Below are positions 8,412 through 19,425 of a stretch of DNA of 35,098 bases, piece by piece; the first letter of the stretch is position 1, and every line of letters begins with the position of its first letter. Under the pieces are notes generated by a model. The model was not told the origin of the DNA. It did no database searches and saw nothing but the letters and a program-made list of their open reading frames with translations. The DNA comes from Blastocladiella britannica (lineage: Eukaryota > Blastocladiomycota > Blastocladiomycetes > Blastocladiales > Blastocladiaceae). Location: the NCBI GenBank assembly GCA_025349905.2, contig MU624651.1, positions 1 to 35,098 on the forward strand, written 5' to 3'. Made by a program: the position numbers and the translations under genes.

Positions 8412-10886
8412 CTGCCACCGGTTCTGCCTCCGCGCACTGCCACCATGTTGGAGACTGATAACGATGACGACCCCAACGCCGTCGCCGTGGTCACCTGCGG
8501 ATGGACCGACTGCAACTTGGTCTTTGACGACCCCGAGAACCTGTACTTGCACCTCACCAACGACCACATTGGCCGCAAGCAGGCCGGCAACCTCTGTCTC
8601 CGCTGTGCCTGGCGCGTGCCCGATCCCGACGGCCCTCCCGGTGCTCTGGTCGAGTGTGGGATCGCCAAGGCCAAGCGGGACCATATTACGAGGTAGCTTC
8701 TATTTATAGCTTATATAGCATCGTGCCAAGACTAAATATGCAACGTTATAGCCATCTTCGCGTCCACGTCCCGCTGTTCCGCCACCAGTGCGCCGCCTGC
8801 TCCAAGCGCTTCAAGCGCCCGCAGGACCTCAAGAAGCACGAGCGCATCCACGAGCTGCACGAGTCTGCTGGCGACGGTGGTGCTCCGCCCACCATCCGCG
8901 GATCGGCGCCCGCACTGCCGCCCCGGTCGGGCCACCCTCTTCATCTGCCTCAGCACACGCACGTGTCGCCACCGCTCGGGTCGTCGCCCACGGGGAGCTT
9001 GGCCGCGTACCCCATGACCAACGGCGGCGTCAGCGGTGGCGGATCGCCCGTGTACGGCTACACGCACTCGCACTCGCACTCGCCCCACGCCGCGGGCGTC
9101 CAGGCCGCCGGCGGCATGTACCTCGCGTCCCCTGGTGTCGGTGGTGGTCCCATGTACCCGCAGCAGCATTCTGGAGCCGCGTACCCCATTTCCCCCATGA
9201 CCCCATCCGCGTACGCCACTCCCGGTGGTGTCACCGGCGGTCAATTCTTCACCCCCTCATTCTCCGCATCGAGCGATACCGCCACGCCCTCGCCTGTGAC
9301 GCTTTACGGCATGGCCAGCACCCGCCACCCGAGCCCGCTTGCCGCGCCCATGTCCCTTTCCGATTGGGCCGCCACATCGGGCCATGGCGGCGGCGGCGGC
9401 GGCGGTCACTACGATGGTGGCAGTACCCACAGCGGCGGTAGTAGCGACATGTACCTCAGTGCGCCGCCCAACCCGCATTACCAGCACCACCACATGTACG
9501 CGCCGTCTCCGCCCGCCCCAGCGACCGTCGGACCGTCTGTTGGAGGACCCGTGGATATGATGGCCATGTTGGGAGGAGGTGCCAGCGTTGGCGGCAGTGC
9601 CGCGAGCAGTTTTGGTGGGTTTGACAACTCTGCGTACTTGGCTCCGGCGCGCAAGCGCAAGGCGGATATGGACGATATGGACGAGCTCGATGTGTTTTTG
9701 GAGGGCGTGAAGCGCGCGCGTATTGCTCCTGTCTATGATGCTCGTACGACTTTTTTTCTTGCTCATCATTTCATTTTATTGACAACACAATGGAATAGAC
9801 CTCGCCATGTCGCTTGACTCGCTGACGCCGGGCCTCCTTTCCGGAAACTTGCTGCAAACGCCGCTGCTCTCGACCATGCCCGAAAGCGACGGCGCTGCGC
9901 TCGGAGCGTTCCTCGCCCAACTCGAAGAGCACGTGGTGGCGTGCGATCCCAACGTGCCGGCGCTCTTGGATGCCATGGACCACTGGCGGGGCCAGCCGCT
10001 CGCCATGACTCCGTTTGCGGCCATGGGTGCGCCTCAAATGGCTCCGCCCGCGTCCATGATGTCTGCCGCCCCACCTGCTCCTGCTGCCTCGGCCCCCGCG
10101 CCATCCCAACGCTCCCACCGCCACCACGGTCGCCACGGACTCGCCAAATCAATTTCTCCGCCGCCAGCATCGGCCGCTACGTCGCTCGGTGCTGCGATCG
10201 GCCTTCCGGGTGCAACGCTGCCCAATGCGCTGGCCTCGGTGCCCTCTGCCGCCGCCGTGTCCGCGCCTCCTCCCGGTGGGACCGCGTCGTCCTCGTCGCG
10301 CCGTGGGTCCAAGGACGCCGGGAAAGTCCTGGAACTGCACAATGTCTCGCGCAAGGGCAGCGAGGCGGCGCGGCGCGAGGCCAAAGAGGCCAAAGAGGCG
10401 AAAGAGCGCGCGGCGCGGGACCGTACCGCTGCTGCTGCTGCCGCCGCGGCGGCCGCAGCCGAAGAGGACCGCGCGCTCAAGCTGGCGATCGAGGCCAGTA
10501 AGCGCGAGGCCAAGGACGCCAAGAAGCGCGAGCGGCACGAGCGGCACCAGCGCGAAAAGGCCGCTGCTTCTTCGGGGAATAACAGTAGTTCGAGTGCAAT
10601 CAAGCGTGCCCGGTCACCCATTCCGCCACAGCATCGGCAACAACCGCTGCACTCGTCGTCCAGTACCGCTCTTGATCCACCACTGTTCCCGGACGACTTG
10701 CTGGCCAACGCCATGTCGTCCATGTCCATTACCGATCCCGCTGCCCCCGCTCCATACCGCCGGCCGGTGCATGGAGCGGGTACGCGGCCCATGATTGCCG
10801 TCGACCCGCAGGTCGAGCGCGCGGCGTACCACGTCATGGCGATTCGGGCCCTGCGCCAAGCGCTTGTTGGTGCGCCCGGCCAGTGA
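8253..10886 (+). CDS. RIM101: pH-response transcription factor PacC/Rim101, 3 exons
   Basis: Exons 8253-8692, 8752-9743 and 9799-10886 (introns 59 and 55 nt) encode 839 residues. Three C2H2 zinc fingers match the PacC set. Finger 1 is [20 protein letters not shown] followed by TNDH, from about residue 81. Finger 2 ends [14 protein letters not shown] across intron 1. Finger 3 contains [14 protein letters not shown], which is near-invariant in PacC. Downstream, [21 protein letters not shown] and IAPVYD match the conserved PacC segment that follows the DNA-binding region. Between them lies a Gly/Ser/His/Pro-rich linker. The last exon has an Ala-rich highly charged helix ([15 protein letters not shown]). 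In known fungi PacC is activated by proteolytic removal of its C-terminus at alkaline pH; I found no clear YPxL motif for Rim20 docking. The N-terminus has a CAA-encoded polyglutamine run. Confidence 0.93.
8367..8411 (+). repeat. CAA trinucleotide tract (polyglutamine) in PacC exon 1
   Basis: A nearly pure run of CAA/CAG codons with one TAT interruption. It encodes a polyglutamine stretch just upstream of the zinc fingers and is a likely length-variable microsatellite. Confidence 0.85.
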
Positions 10887-10967
10887 TCCTCACATTTTTT
10901 TGAAGGAATGAATGAAAATGCATATTATTTATTGACAACACTCCTGAAAGTAAGGTAAAAGTAAGAT

Positions 10968-12400
10968 TTAGTAGAACTGGGGCCGCCCATCCTGGTCGCG
11001 CGGCGCTGCAGCCGGGCTGCTGCTGCTCGGTGGCGCTGGTGGCGGCGGCAGAGCCTGTCCCTGCGGCGCCGTCCAGTGGTTGGCGTAGTTGACCGACACG
11101 TCCGAGTGGCCCGTGCTGGGTACCGACCCGGACCGCGGGAACGACTGCATGGTGGGCGACGCAAGCATGCCTTTACTGTGCGACCGCATCGGCGCGCCGT
11201 TGGGCGCAATGTACATGTCCGGGAACGGCGGTGGCGGTTGCTGCAAGGACCGCTGCTGTTGCTGCTGCTGTTGCTGGTGCGATGAGTGCTGCTGCGACAT
11301 GGGCACCGAGTACTGCGGCGCCACGGCCGCGCCTGACTGGTACCCGAGCTGCGACCGCGACCCCCCGCCCCCTACTTGGCCGTGCGCTCCGTCGCCCAAG
11401 GTACTGGGAACGTAAAACTGCGACTTGATGGGTCCCGTGGCTGATCCGGTGGAGTCGGTTGGGAGCACCGCCACCGCTTTGACCGAGTACGTGGCGTTCA
11501 AGGCAATCAGCGCCAGCAGGAATTGCTCGACGTACGGTCCCCACCCGATCTCGCCGTAAAAGATGCCCAAGCCAAGACCGAGCAAGGTCAGGACGAGGGC
11601 CATGATCTCGTAGAATGTGTAGTAGCGAATGTTCCAAAACTACAATTTCCCGAGTCAGTGCAATGGACTTCATTGATAAAAACCAAGGAACGTACCTGGT
11701 TCACGACCTTCAAGCGAGACGAGATCGAGTTAAGGTCGTTGGACATGGTGATGAACGAAATGTCGGTAAAGATCGCGAGCATCGCGTAGTAGCACGTCGT
11801 GACGATATTGAGTGGTCGGTACCCGTTGCGGTACACGGCGTGGTCGTGTGCGCAGGACGATTTCCAGCTGCACGACGCGTACGCGTACACGTGCGAGAAC
11901 GTGGTTGCGGTGGCCAGGATCGCAAACCCGGTGGTGTACATCATAGCACGGCTCTTCCAGGTGCGATCCAGGCCGACCACTGCCGAGAACCGCAAGAACA
12001 CCAGGTGCACGGAAACAACGCCGTGCAAGTTCTTCATCCCTTGCAGGATCGCCGTCACCTGCGGCCACCAGGCCCACGACGCGCCGCCGGGAACTGTCGA
12101 GTACTGAATGATCGACATGAAGTGGGCCCATCCCGAGAGGCAGTCGGTGAGCAGCGAAATAAAGGATGCAATCAGGATGGCGCGCTGGATTGGTTTGCCT
12201 CGGTATCCCTTTTTTATTTATTCTATGTCAGTGGGAAAGTTGGGGAAAATGACAAGAACAACAACAACAACAGACAATACCTGAACAATGCAATTGATCA
12301 CCGACAGAGTAACCATGACCGATGGCACGACCGTCATGGCGCCAATGGTCTTGGAGATGGCCTTGTCCATCATTGTGCTGCCAAAGAAGGCGGTCGACAT
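10968..12400 (-). CDS. Orphan seven-transmembrane protein, paralogue A, 3 exons
   Basis: Exons 12400-12281, 12208-11696 and 11639-10968 (introns 72 and 56 nt) give 434 residues. Seven hydrophobic segments are visible: MTVVPSVMVTLSVINCIV; AILIASFISLLTDCLSG; NLHGVVSVHLVFLRFSAVVG; TTGFAILATATTFSHVYAYA; LNIVTTCYYAMLAIFTDISF; IMALVLTLLGLGLGIFYG; FLLALIALNATYSVKAVAVL. The C-terminal 150 residues are Gln/Pro/Ser-rich and presumably cytoplasmic. There is no signal peptide and no match to a GPCR class I can name. It is about half identical by eye to the gene at 14475-15849, with the same first intron position (after a Gln codon, before GYR/GYK). It converges with the PacC gene (81 bp between stops) and diverges from the F-box gene. 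A receptor-like role is inference from topology only. Confidence 0.85.
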
Positions 12401-12710
12401 TTTTGGTATTATGATCTATGTTCGTGTTGTATTGTGAATATATGGGCGCAAAAGACCCTCCACTGCAATGGAAGAGAGTGAGGTCCGGACGGGCGTATTT
12501 AAGAGGATTTCACTCCTTTGTCCGAGGTGGGGTGATGTGAAGAACGTGGGAATCCAGTGGCGCCGTCAAGATCACACAAAAACGTGTAATGTTTTGAAAT
12601 CGACATTCCTTATTGGGATAAAGTGAAACCGCCAAAACCGAGGCCGCATTACCGTACCTGACCGTGTACTCGTGCATGCACCAGTGCATACTCCAGCCCT
12701 GAAAAAAAGA
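12401..12710. other. Divergent promoter region of 7TM paralogue A and the F-box gene
   Basis: About 310 bp without a supported gene. A TATA-like TATTTAAG near 12495 lies roughly 95 bp upstream of the minus-strand 7TM start. No repeat or RNA gene was seen. Open frames here have weak coding bias. Confidence 0.4.
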
Positions 12711-14456
12711 ATGAGCCATTTCCCGCACTTGGTCATTGAGGGCATATTTGCCCACTTGACCGCAACCGATATCGTCTCCTGCGCATTCGTATGCGGTGGT
12801 TGGGCCGTAGTCGCGGGCGATCCCGCTGTCTGGCAACGACTCGTTCTTGACTGGTATTTCCCAATCACATCGCATCATCGTGTCAAATAATTAAAAAAAA
12901 AAAAGCTTTATAGTTATCCGCATGGTGCGGCCGGCCGCTCAAGTACCATGACGACATCTGGAGCATCCGCGTGGCGAACGATCGCAGTCGAGCATGTTCT
13001 CGCAAACATCCGGCTCAGTAATATGTTCAAGCAGCTCCGTTTTGGGCGTCACATTTTTAAGATCAACGACCCCATTCATCCCGAGATCGCGCAACTAGCG
13101 ACATTGGGGGATGCGGTGCCGCTGGAGTTTGAGGGTCGGCGTATTCGCGACACGCTCGCGCGCCTCGCCCTCGGCCCGCAACCGATTGATCTTGCGGTGC
13201 GAACGGGTGCATCCCAAGTCCTCGAGCGCATCAACTGGCTCTGGGTACTTGCGCGTGTGCAAAATGCGCACAATGAGGGTACATCCGCCGAGATGCTCTG
13301 GGCGCTCCTCTCTGTCATTCAACGCCTTCCACAGCTCGCTGATCCGCGGCAGTACGTCGCGACTCTGCTGGGACGCATTGAAGTACTTGCCCGTGAATTT
13401 GACCGGCTTCCTGGTGTATCCGCGCTCCCTCGCTTTGCGCGTGTGCAGCGCCTCGGCCAGTTCTTGTTTGGTGGCGAACAAGACACGCGCCAATCAACCT
13501 TGTTTCCAGAACACCCCGACGGCTCTTTACTCCATCGCGTGCTCGACCCACCGCACTTGGGGCTCCCTATTTCGCGGTGCGTGCTCCTGGCTGCCGTCGC
13601 AGCCCGCCTTGCCGATCCGCTGCCCATTACGCTCTGCAACTGGCCCAGCGTCTTCCTAGCGCGCATCGATAACTACCTGCTCGATCCGTTCAACTATGAC
13701 CGCCAGCACCCCGGCGCATGGATGGTCCCACTCTCCGAGCACGTCAACCACATCCAGGACGTAGGATTCCCATATACGCCGGCCATGACAGACCCATCGC
13801 CTCCACTGATCGTGTTCGGTCGCATGCTCAACAACCTGGTGGCAGCGTACCTGGACCATCTCCGTAACAGTCGCGAATTTGCACCAGGAGCTGTAGCGCA
13901 CATGTATCGGTATCTTGGCCTGCAACGCTATCTGTCCCGTTTGGGTGGTGGTGTTAGTGGCGGTGGCGGTGGCAGGAATAACGAGCAAGCGTCGGCGGTG
14001 CTGCGCGTGTTGCCGAAGCGGCTAGGTATCGTGTTGGACGCCCCAGACCGGGTGCGCGATCCCATCACCAGCGCACGATATTCAAAGCTACCGTCGACGA
14101 TAGCAGCTGAACCTCTGAAGCTGCCCAACTGCTCCCGCGGCCGGTTCGTGTACGGACTCAACAACGCTTTACGCATTCAGGTGACCAAGGAGCTTGGCAT
14201 TGATCCCGTGTCGGGTGACTTGGCCCTGGACTGGCTTCCCTCGTCGCCGGTCGTGTGCAATGACCCAAACGTGGTGCGGAACTGGATTGCCGCCCGTCCT
14301 TGGATCCCGACGTCATTGTCGGGCGTGGTCTTGCTATGGGACCGAGACCGGTTTGTTGGTCCCGAGACGGTCGAGTGGGATTGCCTGATGCCCGTTCTTG
14401 GGACCTTTTTCAGCTACTTTGACAGTCCCACAAGTGTTTTTCAAAGAGGAGAATAA
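12711..14456 (+). CDS. F-box protein, 2 exons
   Basis: Exons 12711-12853 and 12914-14456, with a 60-nt intron (GTATTT...TTATAG), give 561 residues. The N-terminus is an F-box: FPHLVIEGIFAHLTATDIVS, then CAFVCGGWAVVAGDPAVWQRL. F-box proteins hand substrates to SCF (Skp1-cullin) ubiquitin ligases through this domain. The rest is a long, mostly helical region with no repeat I recognise (for example VLERINWLWVLARVQNAHNE), with one Gly-rich break near residue 400. The donor was chosen because only GTATTT at 12854 gives phase 2 and restores the long downstream frame. The gene sits between the two 7TM paralogues and ends 18 bp from the stop of the second, so their 3' ends almost certainly overlap as transcripts. 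Confidence 0.8.
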
Positions 14457-14474
14457 ATATATATCATTGTATTT

Positions 14475-15849
14475 TCAGTAGAAGCCAGCAGCGGGAGGTT
14501 GGTTCCGTGGTTGCGAGGACGAGACTTGGGATCCGCCCGACGAGTGGCCGCGTGGTGGTGGTGCCGCGCGTGCCGTGTACATTGCTTGCTGCTGGTATTG
14601 CTGTTGCTGTTGCTGTTGCTGCGGGTACTGTTGTTGCTGATGGTGCGGCGGTCCATAGGCGCTTGGCACCGTTGGCTTCATCTCCACCGCCATATCAATC
14701 CCCACATGCCCACCGCGCGGCGCGTACTGAGCGCGCTGCGGCGCCGCCGGTAACGCATCCGATCCTCCGACGGCCGTCATCTGCGACGGGTGCGACGTAC
14801 TGTCCAGCCCGCCGGTGGCCGACCCGGGCACATAGAACTGCGACTTGAAGTTGGACGTGTTCCCGCCCTTGCTCGAAGTGCCTGTGGAGTCTCCCGGGAT
14901 CACGGCAATCGTCTTGACCGAGTACGTGGCATTGAGCGCAATCAGCGCCAGGAGCAGCTGCTCGACGTACGGTCCCCAGCCAATCTCGCCGTAGAAGATG
15001 CCCAGAGTCATGCCGGCCAGGACCACGAAGAGGGTGACGATTTCGTAAATGGTGTAGTACCTATGGTGGTATTTTTCAATGAGCTTTCATGTTAAAGGTA
15101 CAGTAGTGGAAAAATACATACGTGATGTTGTAAAACTGGGCAATCACCTTGACGCGCGACTGGAGCGACCGCATCGAAATAGACATGGTCATGAACGAGA
15201 TATCGGTGTACACGGCCAGCATCGCATAGTACAGCGTCGTGACAATGTTCAGGGGGCGGTATCCGCTCTTGTACACGTTAAACTCGTGCGTAGCGCCCGA
15301 CGACCAGTTGTTCGCCGCGTACGAGTACACGTGCAGCGCGGTGGTCAGTGTTGCCAGCATCGTGAACCCCATCGTATAGTACCGGGCGCGGTTCTGCCAC
15401 TCGCGCGAAAGGCCCATCACCGCGGCAAATCGCAAGTACACCAGATGCACGGACGCGATCGCGTGAATGTTCTTGAGCGCCTGCATGGTCACCGTGATCT
15501 GGGGCCAATACTTCCAGGTGGGTGCTCCCGGGTTGGTCGAGTAGTTGACCAGCGACATGATGTGCGCATAGCCAGAAATGAGGTCGCAAAACAGGGACAC
15601 GGCGGATGCGGCGAGAACTGCCTTTTGGATGGGGCGTGCTTTGTATCCCTGTTTATTCATTTTTGTCGTTGTTTAGAATCTGGGTGCCTTATTATTGGAG
15701 CTAACCATTTTCTCACATACCTGAAGGATACAGTTAATGACCGACAGAGTAACGAGCATGGACGGCACCACCGACATGATGCCGATGGCCTTGGACACGG
15801 CCTTGTCAGTTGGCAGATTGCCAAAGAATGCGTCCACGGTTGTTGCCAT
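14475..15849 (-). CDS. Orphan seven-transmembrane protein, paralogue B, 3 exons
   Basis: Exons 15849-15721, 15648-15122 and 15060-14475 (introns 72 and 61 nt) give 413 residues. It has the same seven-segment layout as paralogue A and shares blocks nearly unchanged: TLSVINCI; SGYRPLNIVTT; YYAMLA; FYGEIGWGPYVEQ; LLALIALNATYSVK; KSQFYVP. The tail is Gln/Pro/Gly-rich, ending in AAGFY (paralogue A ends in PQFY). Intron 1 is at the identical codon. Intron 2 lies about five codons further downstream than in paralogue A (after FYNIT instead of before FWNIR). No signal peptide. Function unknown; topology is compatible with a receptor or transporter. Confidence 0.85.
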
Positions 15850-16425
15850 TTCTCTATTGGGTTCAGGGTTTTAAAGTGTAGGAAGATGGCGAAATCTGTT
15901 CGCGAAAGAGGAAAAAGTTATGCCAGGCAGGACCTGCTTGCACGAGGAGAAGTGAGAACAGGGTGGTGCAAACCGCTTGTGTTTTTGAACATGGGCATCG
16001 ACACGTTTTTGCAGTCCCATCTTCCGATTTTTTTCATTCTGCTCTGCACTTTGCGCCACAGTACTTCATTATCGTTGTCTTTTTTTTTTTCCCTTGTTCT
16101 TGTTTCTACGAGCCTCGACCGCGGCTGAGCACTAAGCTGACACATATAACAATGAGAATTGGCTTTGTCGAGCAGGCTTGGCGCCGACCAAATACATCGC
16201 GATTTGGATTTCAGCTTGGATTTCAGCTGCTTTTGATAGCAGGGAAAAGAGCGAAGCGCGTGGCAGGGATTGTACTGGGATTCCGGACCTTGAGTCCAAT
16301 TTTTTTTTTTTTTTTTCGAAAACTAAGAAATTTTGTTCAGTATTTTGACGTGTTTCTCACTCGGCCCATGATTCAAGACGCATCTCTTTCATCATCAAAC
16401 TAAATCACATAAAGGAAAACAATAA
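15850..16425. other. Intergenic region upstream of MCM4 and 7TM paralogue B
   Basis: About 575 bp with no supported gene. It contains a run of 17 T at 16300-16316 and a shorter pyrimidine tract near 16078-16092, both typical of nucleosome-poor fungal promoters. A 12-bp direct repeat, TTGGATTTCAGC, occurs twice with no spacer near 16205-16228. It serves as promoter for both divergent genes. Confidence 0.5.
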
Positions 16426-16826
16426 ATGCAATCGTCATCGCCCGCTCGCCCACCACCCTCGTCCTCGGGCGCCGCCGGCGGTCCCGACTGGAACCTGCGG
16501 TCAGACGCGTCCGAGGCCATGCTGGCGCCCATGTCGTCTGCTCTCTCGGCGCTAGGATCGGGTCTGGAATCGTCGCTTGGTCTGACCCCCGCCTCGCAGC
16601 TGGCGTCCTCTACTGCCGGTGGCCTTGGCTTTGCGTCCTCTGCCAACCGAGGCTACTTTGGCACGCACGGTCGCGTGTACGGTCTATCATTTTAAAAATA
16701 CCATACTAGCTGGTATTGACCGCATTAAAATACAACAGATCGCAAGCAGCCCTGCGTCAATGGCTCGGACACGACGGCCTTGGCCTCAACCAAGGTGACA
16801 ATGACGATGCCATGGACTTGGACGGC

Positions 16827-16873
<47 letters not shown>

Positions 16874-19280
16874 CGACCCGTCTGCGCAGACCCGCCTCAT
16901 CTGGGGCACCAACGTCAACATCCAGGACACGATCCAATCGTTTAAACTGTTCCTGGCCAACTACACCACCGCGTTCCTACTCAAGCAGCGCAAGGCCGAG
17001 GAGCTGGGCATTGCCATCGACGATCTCAACGAGCTGGACCTGGTGCTCACCGAGGATGACGTCGAGCCGTACTACCCGAACCAGCTGAGCAAGGTATTTC
17101 TTTCTTTCTTTTATACGCGTAAAGGACGCGTATACTAATGCAACATGATAAAATAGATGAAAGAGGCCATGTCCACGACCCTCAACCTCGACACCGCGCA
17201 TCTGCGAGCCCACCCACCCTCGAGCAGGCTGTACGAGCTGCTCGTCAAGTACCCCGCCGAGGTGGTGCCCATCATGGACAGCACGCTCGAGGATTTCTAC
17301 CTGCAACTCATGTGCACCCCGACCGAGCGCGAGGCGTTTGAGCGCTCCAACCTGCATCTCACGGTGCGACCCTACAACCTGGCCGAGTCGGTGAACCTGC
17401 GCGAGCTCAACCCGTGGGACATTGATCGTCTCGTCACTGTGCGCGGTCTTCTGATCCGCACCTCGCCCGTGATCCCCGATCTGAAAGTGGGCCTGTTCCG
17501 GTGCTTGGTGTGCGAAATGACGCACCAGGTGGAGCTGGACCGGGGCCGCCTCGAGGAGCCCCCGCGGTGCCCGAACCAAGAGTGCGGGGCGTTGAACACG
17601 ATGCAGCTGGTGCACAACCGGTGCGCGTTTGCGTCCAAGCAGGTGGCCAAGCTGCAAGAGACGCCCGACATGATCCCTGACGGCCAGACACCTTACACGG
17701 TGACGCTCAACTTGTACGACGATCTAGTGGATGTCTCCAAGCCCGGTGACCGCGTCGCCATCACGGGCGTCTTCCGGTCCATGCCCGTGCGCATCAACGC
17801 GCGGCAGCGTGCGATTCGTCCCGTGTTCCGCACGTTTATCGATGTCGTGCACGTCCGCCTCGTCGACCCGTACCGCATTGCCCGTGACGCGTCCGCCATC
17901 GAGGCCAACGAGTTTGTGCCCACATCGCTGGACCCCGAGTCCACCGACATGAACGTGACGGACCGCGAGCTGGTGGAGATCCAGCGCATCTCGCAGCGCC
18001 CGGACCTGTACGCTTTCTTATCGCGGTCGCTCGCTCCTTCGATTTACGAGATGGACGATGCCAAGAAGGGCGTGCTGCTGCAGCTCTTTGGCGGGCACCA
18101 CAAGCAAGCCGGCAGCACGCGGTACCGCGGTGACATCAATGTGCTGCTGGTGGGCGACCCGGGCGTGGCCAAGTCGCAGCTGCTCCAGTACGTGCACAAG
18201 GTCTCCCCCCGTGGGATTTACACGTCGGGCAAGGGCTCGTCGGCGGTGGGTCTAACGGCGTCGGTGGTGCGCGACCCAGACACGGGCGCGCTGGTGCTCG
18301 AGTCGGGCGCGCTGGTCCTCTCGGACGGCGGCGTGTGCTGCATTGACGAGTTTGACAAGATGACCGACTCGACGCGCGCGATTCTGCACGAGGTGATGGA
18401 GCAACAGACGATCTCTGTGGCCAAGGCCGGGATCATCACCACACTGAACGCGCGCACGTCGATCTTGGCGTCGGCCAACCCGATCCACTCCAAGTTCGAT
18501 CTGTCGCTGTCCCTGATTCAAAACATCAACCTGGTCCCGTCGCTGCTGTCGCGGTTCGACTTGTTGTTTGTGATTCTCGATGTCCCCGACGAGGCGTACG
18601 ATCGCCGGCTGGCCCGGCACTTGGTCGGCCTGTACATGGAGGACTCGCCGTCGGCGATGCAGGGCGACGCGGACATTTGCCCGCCGCAGCTGCTGACAAA
18701 GTACATTTCGTACGCGCGCAAACAGTTTGGAAAACCCGAGATGACGGACGAGGCTGCCGACGAGCTGGTGACCGCGTACCTGGCGATGCGGTCGCTCGGG
18801 TCGGTCCAGGGCCAGAACTCGGGCACGCGCACGGGCTCGTCGCGGACGGTAACGGCCACCACCCGGCAGCTCGAGTCCATGATCCGCTTGTCCGAGGCCC
18901 ATGCCAAAATGCGTCTATCCCCCTACGTCGAGCTCTCGGACGTGGTCGAGGCCGCGCGCTTGTTGCGTGAAGCCATCAAGCAAGGCGCGACCGATCCACG
19001 GACGGGTCGCATCGACATGGACTTGCTAGTATCGGGCACCACGCGCGCGCAGCAAGAGCAGCACCATGCGCTGGGGGCGGCCGTCGAGCAGCTGATTGTC
19101 AAGCGCGGGGACGTGCGCACCGCGCTCAGCGTGCTCATGGCCGAGCTCAAGCGGCAGTCGGACGTGCCCGTGTCGCTGCAAGAAGTCGAGGGGGTGTTGG
19201 GCGAGCTGGCCATGTCCGGGCGGATTCAGTGGGATCGCAGGACAAACTTGATTCGTCGGGTCAATGCCCAACAAGAGTGA
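16426..19280 (+). CDS. MCM4: DNA replication licensing factor MCM4, 3 exons
   Basis: Subunit of the MCM2-7 replicative helicase. Exons 16426-16676, 16739-17093 and 17157-19280 (introns 62 and 63 nt) give 909 residues. The N-terminal tail is Ser/Pro/Ala-rich, as expected of a kinase target, and then carries 14 consecutive glutamines (about residues 115-128). The zinc-binding module has Cys at about 318, 321, 340 and 345 (CLVC...RCPNQEC). The ATPase has Walker A GDPGVAKSQ near 535, the MCM-typical TSGKGSSAVGLTA, Walker B CCIDEFDKM near 597 and the arginine finger LLSRFD near 665. The winged-helix end is present (VEGVLGELAMSGRIQWDRR). MCM4 instead of another paralogue is judged from the zinc-finger context and LNPWDIDRLVTVRGL. 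Intron 2 has a clean TACTAA branch point. Confidence 0.95.
16830..16871 (+). repeat. (CAG)14 encoding polyglutamine in MCM4
   Basis: Fourteen uninterrupted CAG codons in exon 2 of MCM4. Purity suggests recent expansion and length variation. Confidence 0.95.
17115..17131 (+). promoter_or_regulatory. Two MCB-like ACGCGT motifs in MCM4 intron 2
   Basis: ACGCGT at 17115-17120 and 17126-17131. This hexamer is the MluI cell-cycle box bound by MBF, which drives G1/S expression of MCM genes in yeasts. The location inside an intron is unusual, so function is only a possibility. Confidence 0.3.
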
Positions 19281-19425
19281 GTGAATACATATTCCTTCTT
19301 CATTGCTTTAAGTTGACCGCAGGCGATGGCCGAGGTCTGTGACCGTCTTGTGTGTCCTGGATCTGGCCGACCAAGCAGGGAATCTTCCAAATCTCTTCCA
19401 GCAATCAACAAAATAATCCTTTAAA

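Noticed and set aside
10034..10837. 267-codon minus-strand ORF opposite PacC exon 3
   Set aside because: Antisense of an Ala/Lys-rich helix; poly-Ala/Ser by mirror composition, no domain.
16201..16232. Short direct repeat as a transposon footprint
   Set aside because: Two adjacent 12-bp copies with nothing between them; simple tandem duplication explains it.
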